Source: JBJXFE01 sp046153875
GTDB lineage: Bacteria; Planctomycetota; Phycisphaerae; Phycisphaerales; UBA1924
DNA: 64,000 nt
NCBI GenBank assembly: GCA_046153875.1
Contig: JBJXFE010000043.1
Location: 25,327-89,326 of the forward strand
Reading direction: 5' to 3'
A program made the position numbers and the translations under genes. Below the pieces are notes generated by a model that did not search any database, was not told the DNA's origin, and saw only the letters and a program-made list of their open reading frames with translations. Positions 34,843 to 42,642 of this stretch are shown here, piece by piece; position 1 is the first letter of the stretch, and each line of letters begins with the position of its first letter.

Positions 34843-36360
34843 TCACTTCATCCGCAGGTCGATGACCAGCGGCCGGTGGTCGCTCGCGGCGGTGTCGGTC
34901 CGGTCCAGGCCCATCCGGGCGAGCGCGCCGTCGCTCAGGCGCGTCGTGTCGAATACGAAGGCGTGGACGAGTTCGGCGGTCGAATCGCTGAACACGGCGT
35001 AGTCGAGGCGTCCGGGGGTGAATGGGCTCGCCGGGTCGGCCCAGGTGTCCATCGCGGCGTCGCCCAGCGCGAACGCCTCCGCGGGCTCAAGGTCCGAGGC
35101 GTCGGTGTCGAGCCCCGCCCGCAGCGCGTCGAGCGCCCGGCGCGAGCCGACCAGGTTGATATCGCCCGCGATGACGCGGATGTACCCGGTGGTCTCGGCG
35201 TAGGCCTCGCGCATCGCCGCGTTGATGACCTGGGCCTCGGCCGAGCGCTGCTGGTCCTCGGGGCCGCCCGCGCCGCCGCAGCACTTGAGGTGGATGCTCG
35301 CCACCGCCACGTCGCCGATCGGCGTCTGGACGACGCCCGCAACCCAACGGACGGCGGCGTCCGCCTCGGACTCGCCGATCGAGATTCGGCCCGGCCCGAT
35401 CCCGCTGACCGGGTGGGGCGCGATGATGCCGACGCCCGCGCCCGAGGACGTCCGCGCCGACCATGATTTGTCGCCGGAGACGACGGCCGTACACCACGCC
35501 TGGAGGTCCGCGGCATCGGCGTTGTCCCACTCCTGCACGAGGATCACATCGGCGTCGAGGGCCTGGAGCACGCGCGAGAACGGGCCCGCGTTCGTCATCG
35601 GGCCGCTCCTATGGACATTCCACGAGACGATCCGGATCGCGTTCGCGGGCTTGGGCGGGACGCCGACCTCGGCCCGCGGGGGCGACGAGGCCGCCCGCGG
35701 CGCGCTGAAGGGTTCGGGGTCGGACCAGCCCACAGTCTGCCCGGCGGCGTCCTGGAGCGTGATCATGGCGGTCGCGGGTCCGCCCGAGGCGAGCAGGTCG
35801 GCGAGCCCTTCTGGAGCCTCCGGTCCCGCGTGCCGCGCGATGCGCACCTCAAACTGTGAGGCGGAATGCGTGGGTGAAAACTGGAGCCCCACCAGGTGAT
35901 GCGGCACGGGCGTGTGTGCGCCGGACGGGTCGAGCGCAACGACGGACACGCCGCCCTGGCCGTCGGTCGGCGAGAACCGCACGCCCAGGTCGAACCCGTA
36001 CCCCGCGGCATCACGCGGGGCGGCGGGCGTCCAGCCGGTCGCGGCGCTGTTGTCCAGGTCCACCATCAGCGTGGCCGGCTCGGGGGATTGCTGGAGCGAG
36101 ACTTCTTCGGGGAGGTTGACGCGGAAGTAGAGGTAGTGGGCGTCGGCGACGGACGCCGCGCTCTCGGGCCAGTCGGCGGTCTGCCCGTCGAGCTCGATCT
36201 GCCGGCCCCACGATGCCGCGGGCCGGAAGAGGCCGCCACCACCCCGGGCGCCGCCGCCGCACCCTGATATGGGGAGGATTGCGGCCAGACAGAGGCCGGA
36301 GACTGCGGCGAGCGCGAGCGACCGCCCCGCCGCGACACGAGGCTGATGGATTGTGGTCAT
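34843..36360 (-). CDS. Lipoprotein of the endonuclease/exonuclease/phosphatase family
   Basis: 505 residues from ATG 36360. A lipoprotein signal ends in LPISGC, so the protein is lipid-anchored. Residues ~40-230 form a beta-rich carbohydrate-binding-like or DOMON-like domain (IELDGQTADWPES ... YLYFRVNLPEE). From ~255 the EEP fold begins: IRIVSWNVHRSG, DVILVQEWDNAD, VASIHLKCCGG, VIAGDINLVGS and SDHRPLVIDL supply the metal- and phosphate-binding residues in the right order. Known relatives cleave nucleic acids, phosphoesters or sphingomyelin; specificity here is unknown. It is divergent from the Gfo/Idh gene. Confidence 0.85.
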   Translation of the reverse strand: MTTIHQPRVAAGRSLALAAVSGLCLAAILPISGCGGGARGGGGLFRPAASWGRQIELDGQTADWPESAASVADAHYLYFRVNLPEEVSLQQSPEPATLMVDLDNSAATGWTPAAPRDAAGYGFDLGVRFSPTDGQGGVSVVALDPSGAHTPVPHHLVGLQFSPTHSASQFEVRIARHAGPEAPEGLADLLASGGPATAMITLQDAAGQTVGWSDPEPFSAPRAASSPPRAEVGVPPKPANAIRIVSWNVHRSGPMTNAGPFSRVLQALDADVILVQEWDNADAADLQAWCTAVVSGDKSWSARTSSGAGVGIIAPHPVSGIGPGRISIGESEADAAVRWVAGVVQTPIGDVAVASIHLKCCGGAGGPEDQQRSAEAQVINAAMREAYAETTGYIRVIAGDINLVGSRRALDALRAGLDTDASDLEPAEAFALGDAAMDTWADPASPFTPGRLDYAVFSDSTAELVHAFVFDTTRLSDGALARMGLDRTDTAASDHRPLVIDLRMK

Positions 36361-36556
36361 GGGCGGTACTATCGCCGAACGGGGCACAATGGGCAAATCG
36401 GTCCGTGGCCCCGTGTTTTCCCGGTGAGTTGCCCACGACGGTCCCCTGTTGCGAACCCACCGGATCGGATAGGCTGTCGGCGTATCCCCGGGCGTCGGAA
36501 GGGCTTCCGACGCCGCCTCGCGCGGACAGCCGCGCACAACTTGCGGAGAACGAACG
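36361..36556. promoter_or_regulatory. Divergent promoter region
   Basis: On the minus strand GATAGT stands seven bases before ATG 36360. On the plus strand TTGCGA (36449-36454) and TAGGCT (36470-36475) are 15 nt apart. Both are weak. Confidence 0.35.
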
Positions 36557-37876
36557 ATGCATACCCCCGACATGAACCAGTCTCGTCGCGAGTTCCTGGC
36601 CCGGACGGCCGCCGCCGCCGGCGCTGCCGCGATGGTCGCCTCGGCCGGCGAGGCCTTGGCCTCCACGGCACGCCCCAGCGTCCGGGCGCGCCCCGGCGTT
36701 CCGCTCGCCCCCGGCGAAGCGATCAAGATGGCGGTGATCGGCACGGGCGGCATGGGCACGGGCCACTGCCAGTCCATCGCCACGCTCGCCAAGGACGGGC
36801 ACGAGAAGGTCCAGATCGTCGCGCTCGCGGACGTGTGCGACCCGCGCTGCGCCGGGGCGGCCGCGGAGATCGAGAAGATCCAGGGCAGCAAGCCCGAGAC
36901 GTACCGCGACTACCGCAAGGTGCTGGCACGCGACGACATCCACGGCGTGCTGATCGCCAGCCCCGAGCATTGGCACGCCCAGCACGCGATCGACGCGCTC
37001 ACGGCCGGGAAGGACGTGTACTGCGAGAAGCCGATGACGTACAACCTCGCGGACGCGATCAAGCTCCTCGAGGCGTCGCGGTCGAACTCCGAGCGCGTGC
37101 TGCAGGTCGGCACGCAGATGATGCAACTGCCCAAGTACCAGGAAGCGCAGAAGCTGATCGCCGAGGGGGCGATCGGCAAGCCGACGTTCAGCCAGACCAG
37201 CTACTGCCGCAACTCCAAGAAGGGCGAGTGGCTGTACTACGGCATCGATCCGGCGTGGCAGCCGGGCGTGAACCTCGACTGGGAGGAGTGGTGCCGCCCG
37301 CTGGGCAAGGCGCCGTGGAGCCCGGAGATCTACGCCCGTTGGCGCCGGTACAAGAAGTACTCGACCGGGATCATCGGCGACCTGCTGGTCCACCAGATCA
37401 CGCCGCTGATGATGGCGCTGGATCAGGGGTGGCCCACGCGGGTCTCGGCGGTCGGCGGTCACCTGGTTGATAAGGCGATGGAGAACTTCGACCAGGTGAA
37501 CCTGAATGTCGAGTTCGAGAAGGAGCACGTGATGATCGTCGCGGGCTCCACCTGCAACGAGGTCGGGCTCGAGACGCTCATCCGCGGGCACAAGGGCAAC
37601 ATCTACCTCGGCGGGCGGCACTGCGAAATGAAGCCCGAGCGCATCTGGGTCGAGGACGGCATCGAGGAACGCAAGATCGAGTGCCCGGACATCGGCAACG
37701 ACCAGGACAAGCACCGGCTGAACTGGCTCAAGTGCATCCGCACGCGTGAGAAGCCGCTCGCCGACGCGGAGCTGGGCACCAAGGTCATGGTCGTGGTGGA
37801 CCTGGCCGCCCGGTCGATGTGGGAGGGCGGAGCGTTCCGCTTCGACCCCAAGACGATGAAGGTGACGAAGGCCTGA
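36557..37876 (+). CDS. TAT-exported Gfo/Idh/MocA family oxidoreductase
   Basis: 439 residues. A twin-arginine signal (SRREFLARTAAAAGAAAMV) implies folded export with its NAD(P) cofactor. The Rossmann motif is VIGTGGMGTGH; the catalytic EKP is present in YCEKPMTYN. The C-terminal sheet domain with NVEFEKEHVMIVAGSTC is normal for the family. Length fits the planctomycete TAT-exported subgroup, presumed to act on sugars or cyclitols in the periplasm. GGAGAAC before the ATG is a usable ribosome binding site. An alternative ATG is five codons downstream. Confidence 0.9.
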   Translation: MHTPDMNQSRREFLARTAAAAGAAAMVASAGEALASTARPSVRARPGVPLAPGEAIKMAVIGTGGMGTGHCQSIATLAKDGHEKVQIVALADVCDPRCAGAAAEIEKIQGSKPETYRDYRKVLARDDIHGVLIASPEHWHAQHAIDALTAGKDVYCEKPMTYNLADAIKLLEASRSNSERVLQVGTQMMQLPKYQEAQKLIAEGAIGKPTFSQTSYCRNSKKGEWLYYGIDPAWQPGVNLDWEEWCRPLGKAPWSPEIYARWRRYKKYSTGIIGDLLVHQITPLMMALDQGWPTRVSAVGGHLVDKAMENFDQVNLNVEFEKEHVMIVAGSTCNEVGLETLIRGHKGNIYLGGRHCEMKPERIWVEDGIEERKIECPDIGNDQDKHRLNWLKCIRTREKPLADAELGTKVMVVVDLAARSMWEGGAFRFDPKTMKVTKA

Positions 37877-37894
37877 CCGACATCAACGGATTTG

Positions 37895-37975
37895 AACGCG
37901 AAGGGCGCGAAGAGAGCGAAGAAAGGCGGGGAGGATCAAGCCTCTTCCCTTCGCGATCTTCGCGTCCTTCGCGTT
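37895..37975. repeat. Long inverted-repeat element between Gfo/Idh and apbE
   Basis: A 27-base left arm (starting AACGCGAAGGGCGCGAAGA) and the right arm (ending TCCTTCGCGTT) match at 24 of 27 positions around a short core. A related half element lies at 42552-42577. Confidence 0.8.
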
Positions 37976-37992
37976 AGGTGAGAGGAGCGACG

Positions 37993-39012
37993 GTGACGAC
38001 GGCGTCGATCGAGCGCCTGGCGGCGTGGGCCATGGGCACGCGATTCGAGCTCGTGCTTGCCGCGGACGACGCCGGCGGGGGGGGGCGCGAGCTGCGGGCG
38101 ATCGGCGAGGCGGCCCTGGCCGAGGTCGCGGACCTCGACGCCCGCTGGAGCCTCTTCCGGCCCGACAGTGTCGTGAGCCTGATCAACCGCGAGGCGGGCG
38201 AGCGGGCCGTGCGGGTGGATCACGATACGTTCGCGGTGCTGATGCTCGCCGAGCGGGTGCGGGTGGACTCGGGCGGTCTATTCGATGTCGCGGTGGCCGA
38301 CGCGATGGAGCGGTGGGGGTTTCGGGGGGAAGACTTCACCACAGAGGCACGGAGGACACAGAGTCAGGAACAGATCGGTCTGGCGAGCAATTCGTACTGT
38401 GTTGCCGCTCCGGGATCCCCTCCGTGTTCTCTGTGCCTCTGTGATGAATCTTCTTCCGTTCGGTTCATTCGCCCGGGGACCAGCATCGACGTGGGCGGGA
38501 TCGCCAAGGGTTACGCGATCGACGCGGCCCTGCGTGTGCTCCGCGAGCACGGCGTCACCCGGGCCCTGATCCACGGCGGGACGAGCAGCGTCGGCGCGAT
38601 CGGTGCGCCACCCGGCGAAGACGGATGGCGGGTTGCGATCGAGTCCCCGGGCGGCCGGACCGGTTGTGGGCGTCCCGTCGTCACGCTCCGCGACTCGTGC
38701 CTGGCTGTGTCGTCACCCTCCGGGCGCGAAGTCGAGTTTGACGGGCTGCGGTTCGGGCACATCATCGACCCGCGCACGGGAGATCCCGCCGCGTGCGCCC
38801 GCACGGCGTGCGTGATCGGGCCGAGCGCGGCGTTGTGCGACGCGTGGGCGAAGCCGGTGCTGATCGAGCGCGGACGGCCGCGTGGGCTGCCGACGGGGTA
38901 CGCGATACTCGTCGATCCCGATGGCGATTCGCGCGCCGGGCATTCACCCGGATGCTGCGTCACCGATCCGCTACGCTCTCTTCCCGAAGCCCGGCCCACG
39001 GAGGTGCGATGA
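37993..39012 (+). CDS. apbE: FAD:protein FMN transferase (ApbE)
   Basis: 339 residues from GTG 37993 with GAGGAG six bases upstream. ApbE attaches FMN to Thr/Ser of exported flavoproteins. Typical parts: WAMGTRFELVLA, DARWSLFRPDSVVSLIN, SGGLFDVAVADAMERWGF, the FAD-binding SIDVGGIAKGYAID and the IHGGTSS segment. Between WGF and the SIDVGG motif, codons for about 38 residues (TTEARRTQSQ ... CSLCLCDES) derive from an inverted-repeat element in frame. No lipobox or TAT signal is seen, so location is uncertain. The stop overlaps the next start as ATGA. Confidence 0.9.
   Translation: MTTASIERLAAWAMGTRFELVLAADDAGGGGRELRAIGEAALAEVADLDARWSLFRPDSVVSLINREAGERAVRVDHDTFAVLMLAERVRVDSGGLFDVAVADAMERWGFRGEDFTTEARRTQSQEQIGLASNSYCVAAPGSPPCSLCLCDESSSVRFIRPGTSIDVGGIAKGYAIDAALRVLREHGVTRALIHGGTSSVGAIGAPPGEDGWRVAIESPGGRTGCGRPVVTLRDSCLAVSSPSGREVEFDGLRFGHIIDPRTGDPAACARTACVIGPSAALCDAWAKPVLIERGRPRGLPTGYAILVDPDGDSRAGHSPGCCVTDPLRSLPEARPTEVR
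38335..38448. repeat. Inverted-repeat element inserted in frame inside apbE
   Basis: The 29-base left arm (TTCACCACAGAGGCACGGAG...) and right arm (...CTGTGCCTCTGTGATGAA) match at 25 of 29 positions. Total length is 114 bases, a multiple of three, with no stop codon in the apbE frame. Confidence 0.85.
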
Positions 39013-40247
39013 TGCCGACCGACCGACGAACGTTCTTTAAACACACGGCCGGCTCACTGGCTGCCGCGGTCATCCTGCCCGACCTGGGCCTGGCCAACAT
39101 CCCGCGCGGGCGGGCGCAGGTCCCGATCGGCGTGATCGGGGTCGGGCGGCACGGCCGGGCGATCATCGGCGAGCTTCAGAAGTTCGAGCAGGCCAAGGTG
39201 GCCGCGCTGTGCGATACGGAGGCGACCCGCCTTCAGGCCGGCCTGCGCCGCGCCGCGGGGGCCGAGGGCTTCGCGGACTACCGCGAGCTGCTCGACAAGC
39301 GCAAGGACGTCGAGGCCGTGGTGATCGCCACGCCGACGCACCTGCACAAGGACGTCGCCCTGGCGTGCATCCAGGCCGGGAAGCATGTGTATCTGGAGGC
39401 GCCGATCGCGTCCACGGTGGAGGACTGCACGGCGATCGCCCAGGCGGCCCGCGGCTCGTCGAAGGTCTTTCACGTCGGGCTGCTCGCGCGATCCAACCCC
39501 ATCTACAAGCTCGCCCGCACGTTCTTCCGGTCGGATGCGGTCCGCGATCTCGTCGGGATGCGCGGCCAATCCAATCAGAAGACCGCGTGGCGCAACCCCG
39601 CGTCCGGTCCGGATCAGGAGCGGGCCCTGAACTGGCACCTCGACCCCGCGGTGTCGATCGGGCTTTCCGGCGAGATGGGCACGCACCAGTTCGACGTCTT
39701 CCACTGGTACCTGGGGCGCTACCCGGTCGAGGTGCGTGGTCGCGGCGGCGTCCGCTTCCACGATGACGGCCGGACGATGCACGACACGATCTGGGCGACG
39801 CTGGCGTGGGAGGACGGCGCGACGCTGCTCTACGAGGCCACGATCGCCAACTCGTACGAGGGCAAGCACGAGGTGCTGCACGGCTCGAACGCGACGATCA
39901 AGCTCGCGTGGACCGCGGGCTGGATGTTTAAAGAGGCCGATGCTCCGACGCAGGGGTGGGAGGTTTACGCGAACCGCCAGCAGTTCCACAACGACGAAGG
40001 GATCACGCTGATCGCCGACGCGACGAAGCTCGCGGCCCAGGGCAAGCTCAAGGAGGGCGTGGGCCTGCCCAACCCGCCGCTGTACTACGGGTTGGCGGAC
40101 TTCCTCGTCAGCGTGACCGAGGGCAAACCCGCGGTGTGCTCGGCCGACGAGGGGCTGCGGGCGAGCGTCGTGGGGATCATGTGCCACAAGGCGGTGACGA
40201 CGGGCGAAACGGTGAAGATCGATCCGGGCCTGCTCAAGGGGGCGTAG
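39009..40247 (+). CDS. TAT-exported Gfo/Idh/MocA-like protein with EAP instead of EKP
   Basis: 412 residues from ATG 39009 (GGAGGTG just upstream; ATG 39012 is equally possible). The TAT signal is DRRTFFKHTAGSLAAAVILP. The Rossmann motif is VIGVGRHGRAI. At the usual catalytic EKP it reads YLEAPIAS, so the lysine that normally polarises the hydroxyl is absent. It may act by another mechanism or only bind a ligand. The C-terminal domain retains HQFDVFHWYLG and the substrate-binding sheet. Coupled to apbE by a four-base overlap. Confidence 0.87.
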   Translation: MMPTDRRTFFKHTAGSLAAAVILPDLGLANIPRGRAQVPIGVIGVGRHGRAIIGELQKFEQAKVAALCDTEATRLQAGLRRAAGAEGFADYRELLDKRKDVEAVVIATPTHLHKDVALACIQAGKHVYLEAPIASTVEDCTAIAQAARGSSKVFHVGLLARSNPIYKLARTFFRSDAVRDLVGMRGQSNQKTAWRNPASGPDQERALNWHLDPAVSIGLSGEMGTHQFDVFHWYLGRYPVEVRGRGGVRFHDDGRTMHDTIWATLAWEDGATLLYEATIANSYEGKHEVLHGSNATIKLAWTAGWMFKEADAPTQGWEVYANRQQFHNDEGITLIADATKLAAQGKLKEGVGLPNPPLYYGLADFLVSVTEGKPAVCSADEGLRASVVGIMCHKAVTTGETVKIDPGLLKGA

Positions 40248-40293
40248 TGCGGAAACGGACGCTGATGCGGGCCCGGACGCCGACGTGGACCCG

Positions 40294-40342
40294 GACGCCG
40301 AGTCTGAGCGAGTCTTCGAGCGAAGGCTCGGATACAACCGCC
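40294..40342. repeat. Structured dispersed repeat, copy 2 (after Gfo/Idh-like gene)
   Basis: Near-identical to 34708-34756. The stem here is CCGAGTCT / AGGCTCGG, in which one C-G pair becomes a U-G pair, so pairing is kept. Confidence 0.7.
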
Positions 40343-40380
40343 ATCGATCCCGGTTCACTCGGTAACCTGTCAACCAATCC

Positions 40381-41532
40381 GTGAACGACGCTCCAGCCAA
40401 CCCCTTCCGCCTCCGCGATCTCGGCCTCGGCACACGGCTGGGTCTGAGCTTTCTGGTGCTCACGCTCCTGGGCGGGCTGGCCGCGTCGGCCCAGCACCTG
40501 GTCTGGCACCACCAGAAGCGCGACGAGCGCCCGGAGATGTCGATCGACGACATCTTCGGCGCGTACCACGGGATCAAGACCACGGCGCCGCTGGTGAGCG
40601 CACTCCAGCGAGGCCACCCCGAGACACTCCCCTCGGACCAGAAGGCGCTGCTCCTGACCTGGCTCGCCGGGAGCCGCATCAGTGAGGACTACGACAACCT
40701 CGACCTGGGCGCGGCCGCACCGAGCGAGGTGATCGCAAGCAACTGCCTCTCGTGCCACAGCCGCCAGTCGGCGGACGCAGCGGCGAAGGCGATCCCGCTG
40801 GAGTTCTTCGACGACGTGAAGAAGCTCGCGTTCTCGCGAGACGTGAGCCCGACAGATGTAAAGATCCTCGCGGCCTCGACGCACACGCACGCGATCAGCC
40901 TCGGCATGCTCTCGATCGTGACCGCGGCGCTGCTGCTTGGCACGCGCCTGCCGCGGGCGGTGGTGGGCCTGGCGATCACTGTGATCGGCGCGGCGCTCTT
41001 CGCGGACCTCGCTTCGTGGTGGCTCGCACGGGAGACTGTGGCATTTGCCTATCTCATTGTCCTGGCGGGGACAACGTACGCGGCAACGATGTCGCTCGCG
41101 GTCCTCGCGGTGCTCGCCGATCTCTGGCTTCCCGCCGTCCCGAAGGCGGACGGCCGTGATTCCGTTGAGGTGCCGGGGAGTCGCTGGATGCTCTGGCACC
41201 AGTTGGCTCAATCGACGGTCTACGGTGTCGTACTTTCAGTCGTGACGCTTGGGGCGTTGGGGATCATTTTTCGCACCGAAGAAACGGGCGAGCTTGACCA
41301 AGATTATCAGTTCTGGCTCACCCTGTTCTGGCCCACCGCACTCGGCGGATGGCTCTTGGGTCCGCCTGCGGTAGCGTCATTCCGTGCGATTGCCGCCGGC
41401 GCCAGGATGCGCATCGGGCGGGTGATGCGATGGTGCGCCATTGGGTGGGCCGTGAACACTCTTATGCTCGCGTCAGCTCTTCTCTTCGTCATGTACGTGG
41501 CCGGCGCGATGTCAGGAGTACCGGGAAACTAG
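40381..41532 (+). CDS. Multi-pass membrane protein with a c-type heme motif
   Basis: 383 residues, GTG start. One helix near the N-terminus (LGLSFLVLTLLGGLAASAQ) is followed by a ~110-residue exported segment holding a single CLSCH heme c site (SNCLSCHSRQS) and then about six helices in the C-terminal two thirds, starting with a HTHAISLGMLS segment whose histidines could ligate heme b. The layout suggests a membrane electron-transfer subunit, but I do not recognise a named family. Its place among TAT-exported oxidoreductases and apbE fits a role in passing electrons from the periplasm to the quinone pool. Its stop overlaps the convergent sugar isomerase by four bases. Confidence 0.65.
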   Translation: MNDAPANPFRLRDLGLGTRLGLSFLVLTLLGGLAASAQHLVWHHQKRDERPEMSIDDIFGAYHGIKTTAPLVSALQRGHPETLPSDQKALLLTWLAGSRISEDYDNLDLGAAAPSEVIASNCLSCHSRQSADAAAKAIPLEFFDDVKKLAFSRDVSPTDVKILAASTHTHAISLGMLSIVTAALLLGTRLPRAVVGLAITVIGAALFADLASWWLARETVAFAYLIVLAGTTYAATMSLAVLAVLADLWLPAVPKADGRDSVEVPGSRWMLWHQLAQSTVYGVVLSVVTLGALGIIFRTEETGELDQDYQFWLTLFWPTALGGWLLGPPAVASFRAIAAGARMRIGRVMRWCAIGWAVNTLMLASALLFVMYVAGAMSGVPGN

Positions 41533-42509
41533 CTCAGTGCTTCGCGCACCCGCTCCAGCAGCGCCTTGGTCTTCCTGATGCCCTCTTCCTCGGGCAGCGT
41601 CTCGCCCTCGTACTCGATCCCCACGTACCCGCGGTATCCGGCGTCGAGGACGATCATCATCATCCGCCGGTAGTCGGTCGCGGTTTCGTTCCCGCGCGCG
41701 TCGAAGTCGTTGGATTTGGCGCTCACCGCCTTCGCGTACGGCATCATCTCCGCGACGCCCTTGTAGCGGTCGTACCACGCGGCCGGGTCGTCCTTCCTGC
41801 TCCAGTCCAGGCAGAAGTTCCCGAAGTCGGGGAGCGTGCCGCAGCGGTAGTGCCCCGCGGCCTTCATCACGCCGGCGAGCCACGCCCCGTTGGACGAGAG
41901 CCCGCCGTGGTTCTCGACGATCACGTTCAGCCCGTACGGCGCGGCGATCTCCGCCAGCCGCCGCAGCCCGTCCGCGGCCAGCTTCATCTGCTCGTCATAC
42001 GCCCCCTCGCTCGCGGCGTTGACGCGGATCGAGTGGCACCCGAGCGTTCGCGCCGCTTCGACCCACTTGCGGTGGTTCTCGACGGCCTTGAGCCGAGCGG
42101 CCTCTTCGGGATCGCCCAGCCGCCCCTCGCCGTCGCACATGATGAGCAGGATGCGCACGCCGTGGTCGCCCGCGCGAGCCTTGAGCATCTTCAGGTAATC
42201 CGCGTTCGTCGCTTTGTCCTTGAAGAACGTGTTGACGTACTCGACGGCGTCGAGCCCGTAGTCCTCGCGGGCCACCCGCGCGAAGTTCACATGGTCGAGC
42301 CGACCGGCCTTGAGCGCCCGGTGGAGGGACCACTCCGCCAGCGAGATGCGGAACAGCGGCTCAGGCGACGGGCGGGTCGTCGCAAGCGTGCCCGCCGCGG
42401 GGAGCAGCGCGGCACCGGCCAGCCCGGCCAACCCGGCCCGGATCGCGTCGCGGCGGCCCATCACCTCGGCGTCAGGGCGATCCGTCGAACGATTGGGGGA
42501 GGCGTTCAT
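41529..42509 (-). CDS. TAT-exported sugar phosphate isomerase/epimerase (AP-endonuclease-2 fold)
   Basis: 326 residues. A twin-arginine signal (MGRRDAIRAGLAGLAGAALL) precedes a TIM barrel with motifs of the xylose-isomerase-like family: FRISLAEWSLH, GLDAVEYVNTFF, GCHSIRVNAAS, GLNVIVENHGG (metal-binding Glu), GTLPDFGNF (Asp) and GYVGIEYEG (Glu). Known relatives isomerise or epimerise sugars and keto-sugars with a divalent metal. Export places it beside the two TAT Gfo/Idh proteins, and a joint role in periplasmic sugar oxidation is plausible. Confidence 0.87.
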   Translation of the reverse strand: MNASPNRSTDRPDAEVMGRRDAIRAGLAGLAGAALLPAAGTLATTRPSPEPLFRISLAEWSLHRALKAGRLDHVNFARVAREDYGLDAVEYVNTFFKDKATNADYLKMLKARAGDHGVRILLIMCDGEGRLGDPEEAARLKAVENHRKWVEAARTLGCHSIRVNAASEGAYDEQMKLAADGLRRLAEIAAPYGLNVIVENHGGLSSNGAWLAGVMKAAGHYRCGTLPDFGNFCLDWSRKDDPAAWYDRYKGVAEMMPYAKAVSAKSNDFDARGNETATDYRRMMMIVLDAGYRGYVGIEYEGETLPEEEGIRKTKALLERVREALS

Positions 42510-42551
42510 GCCCAGAGCTTCCCCGCGGATGGCTCGGGCGTCAAGCCCGCC

Positions 42552-42577
42552 GCGCCTCGGCTTCGCGCCCTTCGCGG
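42552..42577. repeat. Half copy of the CGCGAAGA-type inverted-repeat element
   Basis: CTTCGCGCCCTTCGCGGTCTTCGCGTTAG resembles the right arm of the 37895-37975 element. Downstream, CTCTCTCCGCGCTCTCTGCG continues an 8-base rhythm up to about 42640. Confidence 0.5.
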
Positions 42578-42642
42578 TCTTCGCGTTAGGGCTCTCTCCG
42601 CGCTCTCTGCGTGACCTCCCCGCCCTCTGCGTACCTCTTCGC

